From assembly GCA_902761375.1 (NCBI GenBank), contig CACWKB010000016.1:1-36147 (forward strand): DNA of 36,147 nt, written 5' to 3'. The number at the start of each line of letters is the position of its first letter. Positions within the stretch are counted from its first letter, which is position 1. The notes under the pieces are model-generated. The model was not told the origin of the DNA. It made no database searches and worked only from the letters and a program-made list of their open reading frames with translations. The position numbers and the translations under genes are program-made. This DNA comes from an uncultured Ruminococcus sp. Its GTDB lineage: Bacteria > Bacillota > Clostridia > Oscillospirales > Acutalibacteraceae. Below, in pieces: positions 1 to 6,582 of this stretch.

Positions 1-663
1 AACGATACCTTCGGTTTTCCGATCGACCTCACCCGTGAGATCCTGCAGGAGAAGGGTATCGAGGTCGATGTGGAGCGCTTCAAGGAGCTGATGACGATCC
101 AGAAGCAGCGTTCCCGCAAGGCGCGCAAGAACGCGGGCGCCGACGCGTGGCTCAGCGACGCTGTCGATCTCTCCGATATCGCCGCGACCGCATTTGTCGG
201 CTATGAGCAGACGGAGTGTGAGGCACAGATTCTCGCGATCATCAAGGACGGCGAGCGTGTCGAACGCGCGCAGGAGGGCGATCATGTCGTGATCGTTCTC
301 GATAAGACCCCTCTCTACGCCGAGAGCGGCGGTCAGGTAGCCGATACCGGCGAGCTGCGTGCAGAGGGTTCCGCCGACGTCGATGACGTCAAAAAGGATC
401 CGACAGGCGTATTCATGCACGCCTGTGAGATCACGACCGGTTCCTTAGCGGTCGGCGAGACCGTTACGGCAAAAATCGATATCGAGCGCCGTAACGAGAT
501 CAAGCGCAACCATACCGCGGCGCATCTCCTTCAGGCGGCGCTGCGTGAGGTGCTCGGCACCCATGTCCAGCAGGCGGGTCAGCTCGTCAACGAAGATATC
601 GTGCGATTCGACTTTACCCATTTCTCTGCGATGACTGCGCAGGAAATGCTGGACGTTGAAAAG
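1..663 (+). CDS. alaS: Alanyl-tRNA synthetase, internal fragment (5' end off the window, 3' end replaced)
   Basis: Alanyl-tRNA synthetase charges tRNA-Ala in the cytoplasm. The frame is open from base 1 and carries the end of the catalytic region (FGFPIDLT near the start), a linker, and the start of the editing domain with the HTAAHLL zinc/editing motif (bases about 511-531), followed by a typical GTHVQQAGQLV and RFDFTHF stretch. AlaRS resemblance stops at about 652-664 (DVEK). After that the frame stays open to a TGA at 877-879, but those codons are the antisense of the lipoprotein gene on the other strand, so the last 200 or so bases are not synthetase. The rest of the editing domain and the C-Ala domain are missing. 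The gene is normally essential and about 870 codons long, so an intact copy should exist elsewhere or this is a chimeric join. Confidence 0.88.
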
Positions 664-1776
664 CGCCTCGGTGAGATCGTAGAGCGGGTTCTCGGTCACG
701 TAATCCTTGTACACGCCGAAGGGCAGATTGGTATAAATCACGAAGAGATACGGTCCCTGGAGCGTATAGACGACGCCGGTATCGTTGATGGCGCACTCGT
801 TGTTTTCGGGGTTGCCGTCTGTATACTCGTCGGTGACAATGTTCGCCGAGCTGTAGTTCTGATCCTCATATACGCCTGATTCCCAGCCCGCCTTAGTCTG
901 GACGGGATAGCGGTCTCCGAGCTGCTTTTTGGTGGCTGAACAGCTCGTGTCGGCATAGTACGCGCCGAAATTCGACACATCCTCGCCGCTGTTGAAGAAG
1001 CAGTACAGCCTTGTCCACAGCTTGAGCATATCGCGGGCGTTGTAGGAACGCGGATAGTTGCGCTCGGTGGCGAAGCCCGGGTCGACTCCGACCTCCTCGC
1101 ACCACTTTACAAGACAGTCCGAGCCGTAGAGCTCGCGGAGCTTATCATAGGCGGGATTCGAGGAAAACACAATCGCGTCGTGCATGAGCTGACCGTTGTC
1201 GGCGAGCGCCTGGGGATTGTCGCGGATCAGCGAGCCGACATAGACCGACTTCACGGTGCTCTGGGTGCACATCGGGATATCTGAACAGTAGCCTACGCCC
1301 GACTTGGTGCTCAGGTCGACCATGATCAGCGAGACCTTGTGATTATCCGCCGAGAGCTTGTCGATCTCGGACTGCAGCGCCTGCAGCGAAACGTCGGACG
1401 GACGCGAGGCGCCGAAGCAATTCAGCCCCGCGCTGTCGTTCGCGGTGTCGATCAGCGATCGGACAGAGGGCATATCGGAGATGTAGGACGCGGCGTCGGC
1501 GGTGTCGTATGCCGGCGCGACCTGGATGTAGTAGGATTCCCACGACATATCGCTGACGAGCGGATTCTTGTCGCTCAAATAGCTTTGATCGAGGAAGGGG
1601 CTCTGCATCCTCGTGTCGTATTCGGGGTTGCGCGTCGGCTCCTTGCCGGCGTGCTCGGACTGCGACGTATCGCCGGTTTGGATATCGGATGAGGAGGCGT
1701 CTCCCTCTCCGCAGCCCGTGAGCAGCGAGACGACAAGCAGCGCCGAGAGAAGCGCGCAGATGATTTTTTTCTTCAT
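651..1776 (-). CDS. Beta-lactamase-like serine hydrolase lipoprotein, 3' end lost at the junction
   Basis: The protein starts MKKKIICALL and has a lipobox LLTGC with Cys22, so it should be a lipid-anchored protein on the outer face of the membrane. The middle has the three motifs of penicillin-recognising serine enzymes in the right order: STVK (Ser173, Lys176; SxxK), SSN (205-207; SxN) and KAG (295-297; K-T/S-G box with Ala in the middle). It may be a class A beta-lactamase-like or carboxypeptidase-like hydrolase; the substrate cannot be told. GGAGTAA lies upstream of the ATG at 1776. The sense sequence fades at about 660 (DLTEALFN) and the frame then continues to 445 through antisense alaS, so the native stop is absent. 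It is transcribed away from the lipoprotein gene at 2019, which may be functionally related. Confidence 0.75.
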
Positions 1777-1832
1777 AAAAGATTACTCCGTTTCATATGA
1801 TTAAATACTTTCCAGATACCTCAACGGCGTTT

Positions 1833-1861
1833 ATTATAACACATCAATTTCATTTTTTCAA
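1833..1861 (-). promoter_or_regulatory. Sigma-A promoter for the serine hydrolase lipoprotein gene
   Basis: On the minus strand, -35 TTGAAA (1861-1856) and -10 TATAAT (1838-1833) are separated by exactly 17 bp. It lies about 57 bp upstream of the ATG at 1776. A perfect -10 and correct spacing make this a strong prediction. Confidence 0.75.
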
Positions 1862-1914
1862 CGATATTCCCAAAATCTCACGAAAAACTGTGCCGAAGAA
1901 TAGCAGGAAAACTC

Positions 1915-1943
1915 TTGATATTTGTCTTGTTTTACAGTATAAT
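1915..1943 (+). promoter_or_regulatory. Sigma-A promoter for the two-repeat lipoprotein gene
   Basis: TTGATA at 1915-1920, a 17-bp spacer and a perfect TATAAT at 1938-1943. Transcription would start near 1950, about 70 bp upstream of the ATG at 2019. It is arranged back to back with the minus-strand promoter at 1833-1861. Confidence 0.8.
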
Positions 1944-2018
1944 ATCACTTGGAGCGCGGAACACTGCCGCGCACCCACCTATAATTGTATTCGATATTTG
2001 ATTTTCAGGAGGTAAATT

Positions 2019-2591
2019 ATGAAAAGAACCATTGCCATTATCGCAGCGTCCGCTCTTGTGCTGACCTCTGCGGTCGCGCTTGCAGGCTGCGGCTCCGAGG
2101 AGTCATCCGCCGACACCCAGGCGACCACCGTTGCCGCCGCTACCGAGGCTCAGCAGAGCAGCGAGCAGACTTCCGGCGCTGCTATTTCCGCTGAGGACGC
2201 GGTTTTCACCTACAACGGCGTGAGCGTTGAGCTCAACGGCAGCATCGACGAGGCTGTTGCCGCTTTGGGCGAGCCCATCGACATCAGTTCACAGCTTAGC
2301 TGCCACGGCGAGGGCGAGGATAAGACCTACACCTATGGCGGCTTTATCGTTAATTCCTATCCGCTCAACGGCGAGGACAGGGTGCTTGAGATCGTTATCA
2401 ATTCCGACTCCATCCCCACCTCAAAGGGCGTTCAGGTAGGCGATCCCGTTTCCAAGGTCACCGAGGCATACGGCGAGAATTACAAGAAGGTCGGTGTTTA
2501 CTACGCCTATGACGCCGGCGACGGCAAGTCGCTGCAGTTCCTTGTAGAGAACGATACCGTCACCGAGATCGATTACTATTACGACGTTTAA
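2019..2591 (+). CDS. Lipoprotein with two BLIP/SmpA-like repeats
   Basis: A 190-residue protein beginning MKRTIAIIAA with lipobox ALAGC (Cys24), then a Ser/Thr/Gln/Ala-rich tether (about 25-58) and a compact domain. I read the domain as two similar halves. Each opens with a short helix-like stretch ending in a Gly-Glu or Gly-Glu-Asn turn (SIDEAVAALGEP at about 75-86; DPVSKVTEAYGEN at about 142-154). Each then has beta-rich sequence with alternating aromatics (TYTYGGFIVNSY; VYYAYDAGDG) and a final strand (EIVINSD; TEIDYYY). This half-domain pattern is the one seen in SmpA/OmlA and the beta-lactamase inhibitory protein BLIP; the assignment is by eye. AGGAGG at 2008-2013 precedes the ATG. A terminator follows at 2601-2628, so the gene is probably monocistronic. 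Confidence 0.75.
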   Translation: MKRTIAIIAASALVLTSAVALAGCGSEESSADTQATTVAAATEAQQSSEQTSGAAISAEDAVFTYNGVSVELNGSIDEAVAALGEPIDISSQLSCHGEGEDKTYTYGGFIVNSYPLNGEDRVLEIVINSDSIPTSKGVQVGDPVSKVTEAYGENYKKVGVYYAYDAGDGKSLQFLVENDTVTEIDYYYDV

Positions 2592-2600
2592 TGTACCTAT

Positions 2601-2628
2601 GGCAGGGGCGCTGCGCTCCTGCCTTTTT
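2601..2628 (+). terminator. Rho-independent terminator after the two-repeat lipoprotein gene
   Basis: A 10-bp stem (GGCAGGGGCG with CGCTCCTGCC, one G-U pair) with a 3-nt loop, followed by TTTTT at 2624-2628. Confidence 0.85.
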
Positions 2629-2674
2629 CGCATTGGCATTTGACCCGACCACTGATCCCTAAACGGTGATTCTT

Positions 2675-3811
2675 ATGAAAAAGTACGTATTTCGCATAAT
2701 CAAAATATTGTCCGTCGTGCTTGCGCTGGCGCTGACCATCGGTCTGCTTCAGGAATTTGTGCTGTGTCACGCCGACCACAACCGCCAGCGGCTCAAGGGC
2801 TTCTTTGAGGAGGACGAGCAGTCGCTCGACGTTGTCTTTCTCGGCGCGAGCGAGGCTTATTCCGACTTTGCCCCCGGCTATGCCTACCGCTACGGCGGCG
2901 TGACGAGCTACCTTTTCGCCACGCAGTCAAACTCCATCCTCAACTACAAAAGCCAGCTCAAAAACATACTCAGCCGCCAGAATCCCGGGCTGATCGTGAT
3001 CGAGCTCAACGGCGCGCTCTACGGCGACGAGGAGGAGGCGACCAAGGAGGCTAACCTCAGAAATTACGCCGACAATGTGCCGCTCAACGGTATCAAGCTC
3101 GACTGGATCAACGAGAACGTCACCGAGCACAGGGAGGAATACCTCTTCCCCATCATCAAGTATCACGGCGTGTGGAGCACCTTCCCGACCGACTGGAAGT
3201 ATCAGAAAACCATCATCGGCGACAGGCTGCGCGGCTACTGTTACCTAAAGGGCATACTCAATGAGACCTTTGTGTTCCAAAGCCCTCAGCGCTCGATGAA
3301 CAGCTCGCTTCCTTCGCTCACCGACAGCAAGGCTCCGCTCACCGAAATAGAGGAAAAGGGGCTGCGCGACCTGCTTCAATACTGCAGGGACGAGGGGCTG
3401 ACGAACGTGGTGTTCGCGCGCTTTCCGCACATCGTCGTAAAGCGCACCTTCTCGCGCTTCGAGCGCAGCAACACCGTGGCGGATATCGTCGCGGAATACG
3501 GCTTTGATTATCTCAATTTCGAGCGCGATTTCGCCGAGACCGGTCTGGATGAATCGAGGGATTTCTACAACCTCGACCACCTCAACATCTACGGTCAGCA
3601 GAAGTTCACCGCTTACCTTACCGATTACCTCGGCGAGCGCTATTCGCTTTCGCCGCGGGCGCTCAGCCAAAGCCAGACCGAGGAATGGAACGTCTGCGCC
3701 GATTACTACGAGGCTTATTACCGCTACAGCGACGCGCTGATCAAAAACGGCGACAGACAGGAGCTCTCCGAGGACTGCGAGCTGATCGAACAGCTCGGAA
3801 AGTTTCTTTGA
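2675..3811 (+). CDS. Membrane-anchored SGNH/DltD-like protein
   Basis: About 378 residues. An N-terminal signal anchor (residues about 4-26, basic start then a hydrophobic run) leaves the rest outside the membrane. The extracytoplasmic part has an SGNH-type block I (FLGASEAY, Ser at about 59) and a C-terminal block with Asp and His (LDHLNIYGQQKF, around residue 305), the arrangement found in GDSL/SGNH hydrolases and in DltD/AlgJ-like proteins that handle acyl groups on wall polymers. No MBOAT acyltransferase gene lies next to it, so the substrate is unknown. I prefer ATG 2675 (MKKYVF); GTG at 2666 is in frame but poorly supported. The last 40 residues are rich in Tyr and Glu. Confidence 0.65.
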   Translation: MKKYVFRIIKILSVVLALALTIGLLQEFVLCHADHNRQRLKGFFEEDEQSLDVVFLGASEAYSDFAPGYAYRYGGVTSYLFATQSNSILNYKSQLKNILSRQNPGLIVIELNGALYGDEEEATKEANLRNYADNVPLNGIKLDWINENVTEHREEYLFPIIKYHGVWSTFPTDWKYQKTIIGDRLRGYCYLKGILNETFVFQSPQRSMNSSLPSLTDSKAPLTEIEEKGLRDLLQYCRDEGLTNVVFARFPHIVVKRTFSRFERSNTVADIVAEYGFDYLNFERDFAETGLDESRDFYNLDHLNIYGQQKFTAYLTDYLGERYSLSPRALSQSQTEEWNVCADYYEAYYRYSDALIKNGDRQELSEDCELIEQLGKFL

Positions 3812-3833
3812 ATAGATAATGGAAACAGATAAA

Positions 3834-3880
3834 GGATGATCGAAAAGCACTGCAAGCCCGGTCATCCCTTTTCCCTTTTT
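3834..3880 (+). terminator. Probable terminator after the SGNH-like gene
   Basis: GGATGATCG (3834-3842) pairs with CGGTCATCC (3859-3867) with one G-U pair and a 16-nt loop, and a T-rich stretch follows. The long loop makes this less certain than the other hairpins. Confidence 0.5.
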
Positions 3881-3904
3881 AGATTTTTTTACAGGTGAGA
3901 TCGT

Positions 3905-5047
3905 ATGAAGAAAAGAACAAAGATAATATTAGCGGTCGCTGCCGCCGTGATTGCTTTCCTGCTGCTGGTATTCGCCGCCGGAGGAGCCGCGGTCAGCGCC
4001 TTCTCTCTCATGAAGCTCAACAGCGTAGAGCAGCAGCTCGCCGAGCTTCAGACCTACAGCTTCGGAGGCAGCGACAAGGCTCAGGAGGACGATGTGCGCA
4101 TTGCGGGCTCATATGTGATCAAGTCCACCAAGCATATCTCCGACGCTTATCTGTCGGGCAACAGCTCGGGACTGAATGAAAAGGACAGCGAGACGCTGAA
4201 GATGGCGTCCGACGTGCTCAAAAAAATAATCAAAGACGGCATGAGCGACTACGAAAAGGAGCTTGCGGTCTATGAATGGATGACCAAGGAGCTGAGCTTC
4301 GATTCGGGCATGCTCGTCGTGGTTCCCGAGACCACTCAGGACAGCGACAATCCCTACGGCGTCCTCAAATTCCACAACGCGGTCTGCGTAGGCTACGCCA
4401 CCACCTTCCGCCTCTTTATGCAGATGCTCGACATTCCCTGCATGGTCGTTCACAACAGCGAGCTCGGTCATTCGTGGGATCTGGTTCAGCTCGGCGAGGG
4501 CTGGTATCACGTGGACATCTTCTCGGACTCCAATGTGACGAACTACTCCCACTTCAACCTCAACGACGCGATGATGACGCAGTATCAGAGCTGGAACACC
4601 GAGTTTTTCCCCGAGGCAAAGGAGCTGAAATACTGCTACATCGCCCAGCACGCCTCCGAGCCCAAGGACATCTACGCGGTTCCCGCCGAGATGAGAAAGG
4701 CGCTCGAGGACAAGGCTCCGTTCGTCTCCTACCGCGTAAAAACCGAGGATGATATGTCCGCGCTGATGCTGATTTTCGAGCAGGTATCGTCCTATGCGAG
4801 CTACACCGAGGAGCTCGGCTCGATCTATCTCGATTACTACAACGCTGAGCTCGACGAGGGCTACCTCGCCTACTGCTCGTTTGAATACACCGAGGAGGAG
4901 TCCGGGGACGATTACGGCAATGACCTCGACGAAAAGACCGTTGAAAAGATCAATGAGGCGGTGGACAAATCCTTCTCCGACCTGACTCAGATCATGGACG
5001 ACGATTACTATGACGATACGGAGGATTTCACCGATGACGAAGGCTAA
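3905..5047 (+). CDS. Transglutaminase-like membrane-anchored protein
   Basis: 380 residues with an N-terminal basic stretch and one transmembrane segment (about 8-32), so the bulk is extracytoplasmic. Residues about 115-210 match the transglutaminase-like (papain-fold) core: Cys161 in AVCVGYATTF, His189 in LGHSWDLV, Asp204 in WYHVDIF. All three catalytic positions are present and correctly ordered. Bacterial members act as cysteine proteases or peptidoglycan/protein-modifying enzymes, so the reaction is open. The C-terminus is very acidic (many Asp and Tyr, ending DDTEDFTDDEG). AGGTGAG precedes the ATG. The stop lies 14 bases inside the next gene, indicating translational coupling. Confidence 0.8.
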   Translation: MKKRTKIILAVAAAVIAFLLLVFAAGGAAVSAFSLMKLNSVEQQLAELQTYSFGGSDKAQEDDVRIAGSYVIKSTKHISDAYLSGNSSGLNEKDSETLKMASDVLKKIIKDGMSDYEKELAVYEWMTKELSFDSGMLVVVPETTQDSDNPYGVLKFHNAVCVGYATTFRLFMQMLDIPCMVVHNSELGHSWDLVQLGEGWYHVDIFSDSNVTNYSHFNLNDAMMTQYQSWNTEFFPEAKELKYCYIAQHASEPKDIYAVPAEMRKALEDKAPFVSYRVKTEDDMSALMLIFEQVSSYASYTEELGSIYLDYYNAELDEGYLAYCSFEYTEEESGDDYGNDLDEKTVEKINEAVDKSFSDLTQIMDDDYYDDTEDFTDDEG

Positions 5048-5513
5048 GACCATTAAACTGACGGCGTTGCTGCTGCTCGTTGTCTGCGCGGCTCTGTTCG
5101 CCTCCGGCTGCGGCGCGGAAAAATCCGCGCTCGGAGCGGTCAAGGAAGCCATGCTCGCCGCTGACGACACTATGCCCGAGATGAAGGAGGCAAGCTCCGA
5201 AAGCGAGGACGCCGAAAAGCTTTTCGGCTCTCTCTCCGACGTGAGCTACGACAAGGTAAAGGATTACTTCCTCTGCTACGCCGCCGACGGCACGGCATAT
5301 GAGATAGCCGTTGTCGAGATGAAGGACAGCTCGGACGTCGGCGAGATGAAGGACTCGATAGTCAGGCACATCCAAAAGCGCAAGGAGCTTTATAAGAATT
5401 ACGCGCCCGATCAGCTCACGCAGGCGGAAGGCTCGCGGGTACTCGTCAAGGGGAACCGCGTCGCGCTCGTAATGTGCGCAAAGACCGACGAGGTCATCAA
5501 GGCGTTCGGCTGA
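5034..5513 (+). CDS. DUF4358-type lipoprotein
   Basis: 159 residues starting MTKAKTIKL, with a hydrophobic signal and lipobox FASGC, then a domain that looks like DUF4358: a YDKVKDYFLCYAADG stretch, AYEIAVVEMKDSSDV, then a basic amphipathic helix (HIQKRKELYKNYAPDQL) and a closing VLVKGNRVALVMC. The function of DUF4358 is unknown. The start at 5034 is chosen because GGAGGA at 5020-5025 sits 8 nt upstream and gives a proper signal peptide; the frame extends upstream to 5010 without one. It overlaps the transglutaminase-like gene by 14 bp, so the two proteins are probably made together at the cell surface. Confidence 0.78.
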   Translation: MTKAKTIKLTALLLLVVCAALFASGCGAEKSALGAVKEAMLAADDTMPEMKEASSESEDAEKLFGSLSDVSYDKVKDYFLCYAADGTAYEIAVVEMKDSSDVGEMKDSIVRHIQKRKELYKNYAPDQLTQAEGSRVLVKGNRVALVMCAKTDEVIKAFG

Positions 5514-5556
5514 GCGCTGCGCTAAAAGCGACCCTTTATCAAAAATCTTCCAAAAG

Positions 5557-5590
5557 AAAAACGGCCGCACAACGCGACCGTTTTGTTTTA
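5557..5590 (+). terminator. Terminator after the transglutaminase/DUF4358 unit
   Basis: AAAACGGCCGC (5558-5568) and GCGACCGTTTT (5574-5584) form an 11-bp stem with one mismatch and a 5-nt loop, followed by a T-rich run. Confidence 0.8.
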
Positions 5591-5600
5591 TTATGCTATA

Positions 5601-5661
5601 GCCGATGATCCGTGATCGGGTCATACACTTTGATTCCCGAAAGCGAATCATTGGTATCGGC
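5601..5661. other. Possible three-way-junction RNA or DNA structure
   Basis: Outer arms GCCGAT (5601-5606) and ATCGGC (5656-5661) enclose two hairpins: GATCC/GGGTC (5607-5611, 5618-5622) and TGATTC/GAATCA (5631-5636, 5645-5650). The second is capped by C-GAAA-G, a GNRA-type loop. It sits between convergent genes, right at the stop of the minus-strand gene. Short arms make this tentative. Confidence 0.3.
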
Positions 5662-5662
5662 A

Positions 5663-6349
5663 TTACGCCTTTGCATTTGCCAGCATTTTGGCTCCCTTTG
5701 ACAGATAAGAGAGATACAGGATGTACTGTATGATAGAAAGCACGGCTGCGCAAAGGGTGATGACTGCCGAGACGGTGCCTGCCAGCGTTCCGCCGAAGAT
5801 CACAACGATGACCCTCGCCACGAACTCAAGCACTATGATCAGGAAGATCAGCTTAAAAATCACCGCGCCCTTGCTGTCCATCTCGCCGTCGTTCAGTCTA
5901 ACCGCCAGTGAACGGATGCCCTGGATAACGTAAATCGTCATCAACAGCTCAAAGGCTGTGCATAACGCTTCCATCAGGCTCTGCATGAAGGTGTTGCCGA
6001 TAGTATTGAAGAAAGCGCCCGTAAAGCTGAACGCGATGCAGACGAAGGTCGCAAACAACGCGATCCTGAACGTGGGCTCGTCCTTTGACGCCTTGAAAAG
6101 TCCAAGGATATTCATGATGAACGAAATGATCGCAAGCACGAACACAGCCAGTCCGCAAATGCCGGCGGCAAGACCGGTGCCTGCCATCGTCAGCATACCG
6201 GCGACGTTGGATTCCGAGGCAGTATTGCCCGAAATCAGGAAAGCGATGAGCAGTATGCCCGCCGCGACCGCCGCGATACCCGCAATGAACGCCAGTATCT
6301 CCGCGACAAAGAGCCTCTTTACGCCTTTTGCGGCATTAGGAAATCTCAT
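5663..6349 (-). CDS. Polytopic membrane protein of unknown function
   Basis: 228 residues starting MRFPNAAKGV. I see five hydrophobic segments separated by short loops, with one slightly longer charged loop (SLAVRLNDGEMDSKG) before the last two. No motif for transport or catalysis is recognisable. The start at 6349 is preferred over 6394 because AGGAGG lies just upstream of it and the upstream extension (MKISFGIFVERRNNQ) is not membrane-like. The gene is alone on the minus strand with its own promoter and is convergent with the DUF4358 gene. Confidence 0.7.
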   Translation of the reverse strand: MRFPNAAKGVKRLFVAEILAFIAGIAAVAAGILLIAFLISGNTASESNVAGMLTMAGTGLAAGICGLAVFVLAIISFIMNILGLFKASKDEPTFRIALFATFVCIAFSFTGAFFNTIGNTFMQSLMEALCTAFELLMTIYVIQGIRSLAVRLNDGEMDSKGAVIFKLIFLIIVLEFVARVIVVIFGGTLAGTVSAVITLCAAVLSIIQYILYLSYLSKGAKMLANAKA

Positions 6350-6409
6350 CTGATTATTCCTCCTTTCCACGAAAATTCCAAAGGATATTTTCATATACCT
6401 TTCCTATAC

Positions 6410-6438
6410 ATTTTACCATCTTCGGCGGATGTTGTCAA
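6410..6438 (-). promoter_or_regulatory. Sigma-A promoter for the polytopic membrane protein
   Basis: Minus strand: perfect -35 TTGACA (6438-6433), 17-bp spacer, -10 TAAAAT (6415-6410), about 60 bp upstream of the ATG at 6349. Confidence 0.8.
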
Positions 6439-6497
6439 TCGGGCTTTTTTGCCGGATTATTTCTCTGATGGAACAATTTTGTAATAATAGTGGAAAT

Positions 6498-6526
6498 TTG
6501 CAAAGGTATGTGCTATACTGTATAAG
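6498..6526 (+). promoter_or_regulatory. Sigma-A promoter for the pseudokinase operon
   Basis: TTGCAA at 6498-6503, 17-bp spacer, TATAAG at 6521-6526, about 56 bp upstream of the ATG at 6583. It diverges from the promoter at 6410-6438. Confidence 0.7.
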
Positions 6527-6582
6527 TAAAAATAGGATATAATAGGACAAGAATATAGAATTTTGAAAAGGAGCTTTGAAAA

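Noticed and set aside
2666-2674. GTG start three codons upstream for the SGNH-like gene
   Set aside because: No ribosome binding site stands before it, and ATG 2675 gives the usual MKK signal-anchor start.
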